A stretch of 64,000 nucleotides of DNA, from NCBI GenBank assembly GCA_965214975.1, contig OZ244055.1, forward strand, positions 3,658,001 through 3,722,000, given 5' to 3'. Below are positions 60,237 through 64,000 of this stretch, piece after piece. A program made the position numbers and the translations under genes. Positions within the stretch are counted from its first letter, which is position 1; every line of letters begins with the position of its first letter. This DNA is from JAJEBT01 sp965214975. GTDB lineage: Bacteria > Pseudomonadota > Alphaproteobacteria > MPNO01 > UBA830. The notes under the pieces are model-generated. The model saw nothing but the letters and a program-made list of their open reading frames with translations. It ran no database searches and was not told the origin of the DNA.

Positions 60237-62384
60237 ATGCTGTTCCGGCTGCTGTTCCTGCCGGAGCTGTCCCGCCTCGGCGCCGAGGCGGGCCTCGCCG
60301 CCGGAACGGTCTGGCGCGGGCTCCTCGCGCTGCAGAGGCCGCCGCGCAGCCGCCCGCTCGCGGCGCTCGCCGCCGGCGCGCTCGCGGCCGGCTGCGCGGC
60401 GGCCGCGGCGCGGGCGCAGGCCATCGATCCCGGGATCTTCGGCGACGTCGACCGCGCCACCAGGGACGTCCTCCGGTTCCTCGACCAGGGGCCGGGCGGC
60501 AACGTCATCGGCGAGATGATGCTCGTCTTCAACGGCGGTCTCCTCCTCCTCGCCGGCGCGCTGCTGGTGTGGCACACGGTCGCCGGGACCGTCGACACCG
60601 CCCGCCAGGGAAGGTGGGGCTTCGGCGGGTGGGAGATCCTGCGCATCGTCGCCGCGGTCGCGCTGATGGCCCCGCTGCCGGGCGGCTACAACGCCGCCCA
60701 GCACGCCGCCCTCGGCCTGGCGCGCCTCGGGGGCGACTTCGCGACCGCCGTGTGGCGGCCCTTCGCGACGCAGATCGTCGGCTTCGGAGGGGTGGTCCTG
60801 CCCGACCCCCACTCCGGCGCCTGGCGCGCGGCGCTCGGCCGCCTGCTGATGGCCGAGACCTGCCTGCGCGTCGCCAACGAGCAGGCGCGCCTCGCCGGCG
60901 ACGCGCCCTACGTCGCGACCCGCGACGCGCGCGCCGGCGACGCCGCGATCCGCCACTACGACGGCCAGGGCCGCGGGATGCCCGAGGATCTCTGCGGCCG
61001 GGTGACCTACGCCGGCGTCGGCGGTTCCGGGCCGGCGGGAATCGCCGCCCGCGGCCACCGGACGGCGCTCGAGACGCTCCGCCCCGCGGTCCGCGAGCTC
61101 GCGGAGCGGCTCGGCGGCCACTACGTGCCCGGGAACCCGGCCTACGGCCAGCCGGTCCCGTCCCCCGCCGCCGCGCTCGAGAACCGCGGGATCGCGGACG
61201 CCTACGCCGCGACCCTCGACATCGAGCTCCGCCGCGCCCAGGACGCCGAGACGCGGGCCCTCCAGACCGCGCTGTCGGACGACGCGCGGACCTCGACCTG
61301 GCTCTCCGCCGCCGCGTTCTTCAACACCGTCGCGTCGCGGATCGGCCAGTTCCAGCACGCGGCGCTGACCGCGCCGTCGGTGTCGGCCCCGCTGGCGTCG
61401 CTGTCGCGGTGGTCCCCCCAGGCCGACGCCGCGGTGAAGGTGCTGACGACCGCGCTCGCGGGCTCCGACTACCAGCCGGTGCAGTTCGCCGCCGCCGCCG
61501 GCGCCGGCGGGTCGCTGCCCGGGGCCTCCGGCAGCGATCCCGCGCTCGTCAACGGGCTGTTCGACTGGATCGACCTCGACGCCGTCCGCATCGCCGACAC
61601 CGGCAACCCGATCGCCGACGTCGCCGGGTTCGGCCACCAGCTGCTGAGCCGCGCCCTGATCGCGATCGGGACGCTGACCGCGGCCGCCACCGGATCGGGG
61701 CTCCTCGAATCGATCCCGTTCGTCGGACGCGGCCTCGACGTCTTCCAGAGCTCGTGGCAGGTCGCCGACGCGTTCGTGACCACGCTGATCGGCATCCTCC
61801 TGGTCTGCGGCCTGGTCCTCGCCTACCTGGTCCCCGCGATCCCCTTCCTCCGGTTCCTGTTCGGGATCCTGGCGTGGATCCTCCAGGTCGTCGCGGCGAC
61901 GCTCGCGGTCACGGTCTTCGCCGCCGGCCACGTGACCCGCGGCGACGGGGACCGCCTGTCCACCCCGATGACGCGCCAGGGCTGGCTGTTCCTGCCGGCG
62001 CTCGTCCTCCGCCCGCCGCTGATGGTGTTCGGTCTGATCCTGGGGCATTTCGCGTTCGTCGCCGCCGTCGCCCTGTTCAACGGCGTGTGGGTGCCGCTGC
62101 TGCGCGACACGCGCGCCTCCGACGGCCTCGGCCCGGTGGCGTACCTCGCCTACCTGGCGATCTACACCATGATCGTCTACGCGCTCGTCAACGCGTCGTT
62201 CAAGCTCGTCGACATGCTGCCGGCGGCCGTCATGAGGTGGCTCGGCGGCGGCGACGACGGAGGAGGCGACGGCGCCGACCGCGTGAGCGGAATCGCGTCG
62301 GCCGGCTTCGGGCGGATGGCGGGCCTCCGCGTCGCCGCCCGCGGCCGCGGCGCCGCCCTTCCCGGGCGCGGAGGCGGCGGATGA
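60237..62384 (+). CDS. traY: DotA/TraY-type polytopic membrane protein
   Basis: 715 residues. After an N-terminal segment (LAALAAGALAAGCAAAAARA) comes the DotA/TraY hallmark region GPGGNVIGEMMLVFNGGLLL with WHTVAGTVDTARQGRWGFGG. A long periplasmic domain (~150-450) follows, then clustered C-terminal helices (VTTLIGILLVCGLVLAYLVP ~511, LFGILAWILQVVAATLAVTV ~540, LILGHFAFVAAVALFNGVWV ~598, AYLAIYTMIVYALVNASFKL ~636). This is the usual DotA/TraY layout, slightly shorter than TraY. It is required for channel function and can be exported in Legionella. The stop overlaps the coupling-protein start. Confidence 0.88.
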   Translation: MLFRLLFLPELSRLGAEAGLAAGTVWRGLLALQRPPRSRPLAALAAGALAAGCAAAAARAQAIDPGIFGDVDRATRDVLRFLDQGPGGNVIGEMMLVFNGGLLLLAGALLVWHTVAGTVDTARQGRWGFGGWEILRIVAAVALMAPLPGGYNAAQHAALGLARLGGDFATAVWRPFATQIVGFGGVVLPDPHSGAWRAALGRLLMAETCLRVANEQARLAGDAPYVATRDARAGDAAIRHYDGQGRGMPEDLCGRVTYAGVGGSGPAGIAARGHRTALETLRPAVRELAERLGGHYVPGNPAYGQPVPSPAAALENRGIADAYAATLDIELRRAQDAETRALQTALSDDARTSTWLSAAAFFNTVASRIGQFQHAALTAPSVSAPLASLSRWSPQADAAVKVLTTALAGSDYQPVQFAAAAGAGGSLPGASGSDPALVNGLFDWIDLDAVRIADTGNPIADVAGFGHQLLSRALIAIGTLTAAATGSGLLESIPFVGRGLDVFQSSWQVADAFVTTLIGILLVCGLVLAYLVPAIPFLRFLFGILAWILQVVAATLAVTVFAAGHVTRGDGDRLSTPMTRQGWLFLPALVLRPPLMVFGLILGHFAFVAAVALFNGVWVPLLRDTRASDGLGPVAYLAYLAIYTMIVYALVNASFKLVDMLPAAVMRWLGGGDDGGGDGADRVSGIASAGFGRMAGLRVAARGRGAALPGRGGGG

Positions 62385-64000
62385 CGGCGCGCGCCGCCGC
62401 GGCCGCCGCGATCCTCGCCGCCGCCGCGGCGTGGCTCCTGTTCGGCCGCGCCGCCACGCAGCCCGCCGCGGTCCTGCTCGCCTCCGCGCTCGCGGCCTCC
62501 TTCGCCGTCCATCTCCTCGCGCCGCGCCGCGGGGCGGTCGCGTTCCAGGCCGGGATCCACGCGGCCGCGCTCCTCGTCGCCGCCGGCACGGTCTGGCGCT
62601 GGGCCGTGTCGCCGCTGCTCGCGGACCCCCTCGGCTTCCTGTCGCTGCTCGCCGGCATCGACACCGCCGGCGCGCTGCTGGCGCTGTCGCCGCTCGCGGC
62701 GCTCGCCCCGGCCTGGATGCTGCTCGACGCCGCCCGCTCCGCGCGCCTCGACCGCCGCGACCGGCGCCGGCTCTCGCGGTCGGATCTCCACGGCAAGGCG
62801 CGGCTCCTCGCGCCGTCGCACCTGCGCGCGCTGTCGCGCCGCCGCGGGATCCTGATCGGCCAGCGCGGCCGCGGCGGCCGGGCCCCTCTGGTCGGATGGA
62901 ACCTCGAGGGCGCGGCGCTGACGATCGCGCCGCCCCGGACCGGGAAGGGGGCCCAGATCGCGCTCAACTACCTGTCCCCCGGCGACCGGGGGTGGAACGG
63001 CTCGACGGTGCTGGTCGATCCCCGCGGCGAGACCTACTGCATCGTCGCCCGCCGCCGCCGCATGATGGGCCGCGAGGTCGTGCTCCTCGACCCGTTCGGG
63101 ATCGTCGCCGGCCACGCGGAGGCGTTCGGCGACGATCTCCACCTCCCGGCGACGGCGTCGGCGAGCTACAACCCGCTCGACTGGATCCGCGGCGCCGAGG
63201 GCGACGCCGTCCGCGACATCGACGTCCTCCTCGACGCGCTCCTGACCCCGCCGACCGACGACAGGGGCAACAGCCGGCACTTCTACGAGTCGGCGCGCGC
63301 CATCATCGGCGGCTACATGGCGTGGGTGCGGTTCGGCGACATCGACGACCAGCCGCGCACGCTCGCCACGCTGCACGGGATCCTCTCCGCGCCCCCCGCC
63401 GTCCGCCAGCGGATCGGCGCCCGCATCCGGTCGGGGCCGCGGATCTGCGGCGGCCTGCCGGCGCTCGCCGCCCAGCGGGAGGAGCAGGTGGGCAAGGAGG
63501 AGGGGGGATCGAACTTCACCACGATCGCCAACCAGCTCGCGTTCCTCGTGCATCCGCAGCTCGCCGGCCACGTCGCCCGCTCGACCTTCGACCCCGCCGC
63601 CCTCGCCGCCGGGAACGTCGACCTGTTCGTGGTCGCGCCGGAGGACATGCTCGACACCGCGCGGGCCTGGCTCCGGCTGTGGATCACGATCCCGAACGCC
63701 GTCGCCGCGCGCCGCCCGCTGGAACGGGACATGCTGGTCGTCCTCGACGAGATGCCGCGCCTCGGATACCTCAAGCCGGTCATGGACGCCTGGAACATGG
63801 CGGCCGGCAAGGGCATCCACTTCTGGTGCCACGCGCAGTCCCTCGCGGCGCTCGACGACACCTGGGGCCAGGACAAGCGCCGCAACCTCGTCGAGCTCGC
63901 CGAGGTGTTCCAGATCCTCGGGTTCCCGCGCTCCGGGACGGAGGCGGCGGAGAACCTGGCCAAGGCGATCGGCACCGCGACCTTCGAGAGCCGGTCCGAG
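62381..64000 (+). CDS. VirD4/TraG-type conjugative coupling protein (partial, runs off the window)
   Basis: 540 codons are open from ATG 62381 to the window end with no stop. Three to four N-terminal membrane segments (to ~125: AAAILAAAAAWLLFGRAATQ, AALLVAAGTVWRWAVSPLL) precede the motor domain. Walker A is in IAPPRTGKGAQIALNYL (~182-198), STVLVDPRGETYCIVARRRR follows, and SYNPLDWI and SRHFYESARAIIGGYMAW are typical VirD4/TraG blocks. Walker B is MLVVLDEMPRLGYLKPVMDA (~449-468), then WCHAQSLAALDDTWGQDKR. It links the relaxase-bound DNA to the channel. Start coupling to traY (ATGA) places it in the same operon. Confidence 0.9.
   Translation, partial: MTARAAAAAAILAAAAAWLLFGRAATQPAAVLLASALAASFAVHLLAPRRGAVAFQAGIHAAALLVAAGTVWRWAVSPLLADPLGFLSLLAGIDTAGALLALSPLAALAPAWMLLDAARSARLDRRDRRRLSRSDLHGKARLLAPSHLRALSRRRGILIGQRGRGGRAPLVGWNLEGAALTIAPPRTGKGAQIALNYLSPGDRGWNGSTVLVDPRGETYCIVARRRRMMGREVVLLDPFGIVAGHAEAFGDDLHLPATASASYNPLDWIRGAEGDAVRDIDVLLDALLTPPTDDRGNSRHFYESARAIIGGYMAWVRFGDIDDQPRTLATLHGILSAPPAVRQRIGARIRSGPRICGGLPALAAQREEQVGKEEGGSNFTTIANQLAFLVHPQLAGHVARSTFDPAALAAGNVDLFVVAPEDMLDTARAWLRLWITIPNAVAARRPLERDMLVVLDEMPRLGYLKPVMDAWNMAAGKGIHFWCHAQSLAALDDTWGQDKRRNLVELAEVFQILGFPRSGTEAAENLAKAIGTATFESRSE

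Noticed and set aside
62177..63832. 551-codon - strand frame at the right end
   Set aside because: Antisense shadow of the VirD4-type coupling protein, which has clear Walker motifs on the + strand.
29250..64000. Relaxase or oriT within the conjugation operon
   Set aside because: No relaxase tyrosine or histidine-triad motifs and no convincing nic-like region were found; they probably lie beyond the window.

Overview
The window is about 70% G+C, with dense, overlapping ATGA/GTGA-coupled genes. The protein families point to an alphaproteobacterium. A RepC-type replication initiator and a tripartite tricarboxylate transporter (TTT) with a Bug-type binding protein fit that group; I cannot name the genus. 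No rRNA, tRNA or CRISPR array was seen.

Region 1 (1-6140, + strand) is a catabolic or transport cluster. It holds a TTT transporter (TctC, TctB, TctA), an NTF2-like protein, an aldehyde dehydrogenase and a TauE/SafE-type anion exporter, and it closes with a terminator-like hairpin. The genes look like uptake and oxidation of an organic acid or aldehyde; the substrate is not evident.

Region 2 (6247-24214, mostly - strand) is a rearranged accessory zone. It holds two copies of a Toprim/zincin 'polyvalent' primase gene, both broken. It also holds five copies of an unrecognised ~225-residue protein family (A-E), one split by a complete IS1634-family insertion and one frameshifted. A left-truncated ISAs1-family element with a DruA-like (DUF4338) N-terminus lies next to remnants of a serine recombinase operon fused to an IS1182-like transposase tail. 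Two non-autonomous elements have 18-bp inverted ends and perfect 10-bp target duplications. A degraded ArdC antirestriction gene and a frameshifted large serine recombinase complete the zone.

Region 3 (24215-29246) carries a MunI-like type II restriction-modification pair whose promoter contains CAATTG, the MunI target. A duplicated pair of small genes, a cupin-like protein and repC follow. Upstream of repC, divergently transcribed, lies a strong promoter and a ~97-nt RNA ending in a perfect terminator. This is the arrangement of the antisense ctRNA that controls RepC.

Region 4 (29250-64000, all + strand) is one long operon-like array. It first encodes an R64-like type IV thin pilus (PilN, O, P, Q, R, S and V, plus a prepilin peptidase fused to a TcpQ/PilL domain). 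It then encodes an I-type (Dot/Icm-related, type IVB) conjugation machine in the order TraH/DotD, TraI/DotC, TraJ/DotB, TraK/IcmT, TcpQ repeat protein, DsbC-like protein, TraM/DotI, TraN/DotH, an HU protein, TraO/DotG, TraQ, TraR, TraU/DotO, SSB, two exported proteins, TraY/DotA and a VirD4-type coupling protein cut by the window end. Between pilO and pilP sits a tandemly duplicated pair of exported proteins, one ending in a CFI-box domain. No relaxase is visible in the window. Overall the right half looks like a conjugative RepC replicon (plasmid, or an integrated form of one), with the left half as its scarred accessory region.
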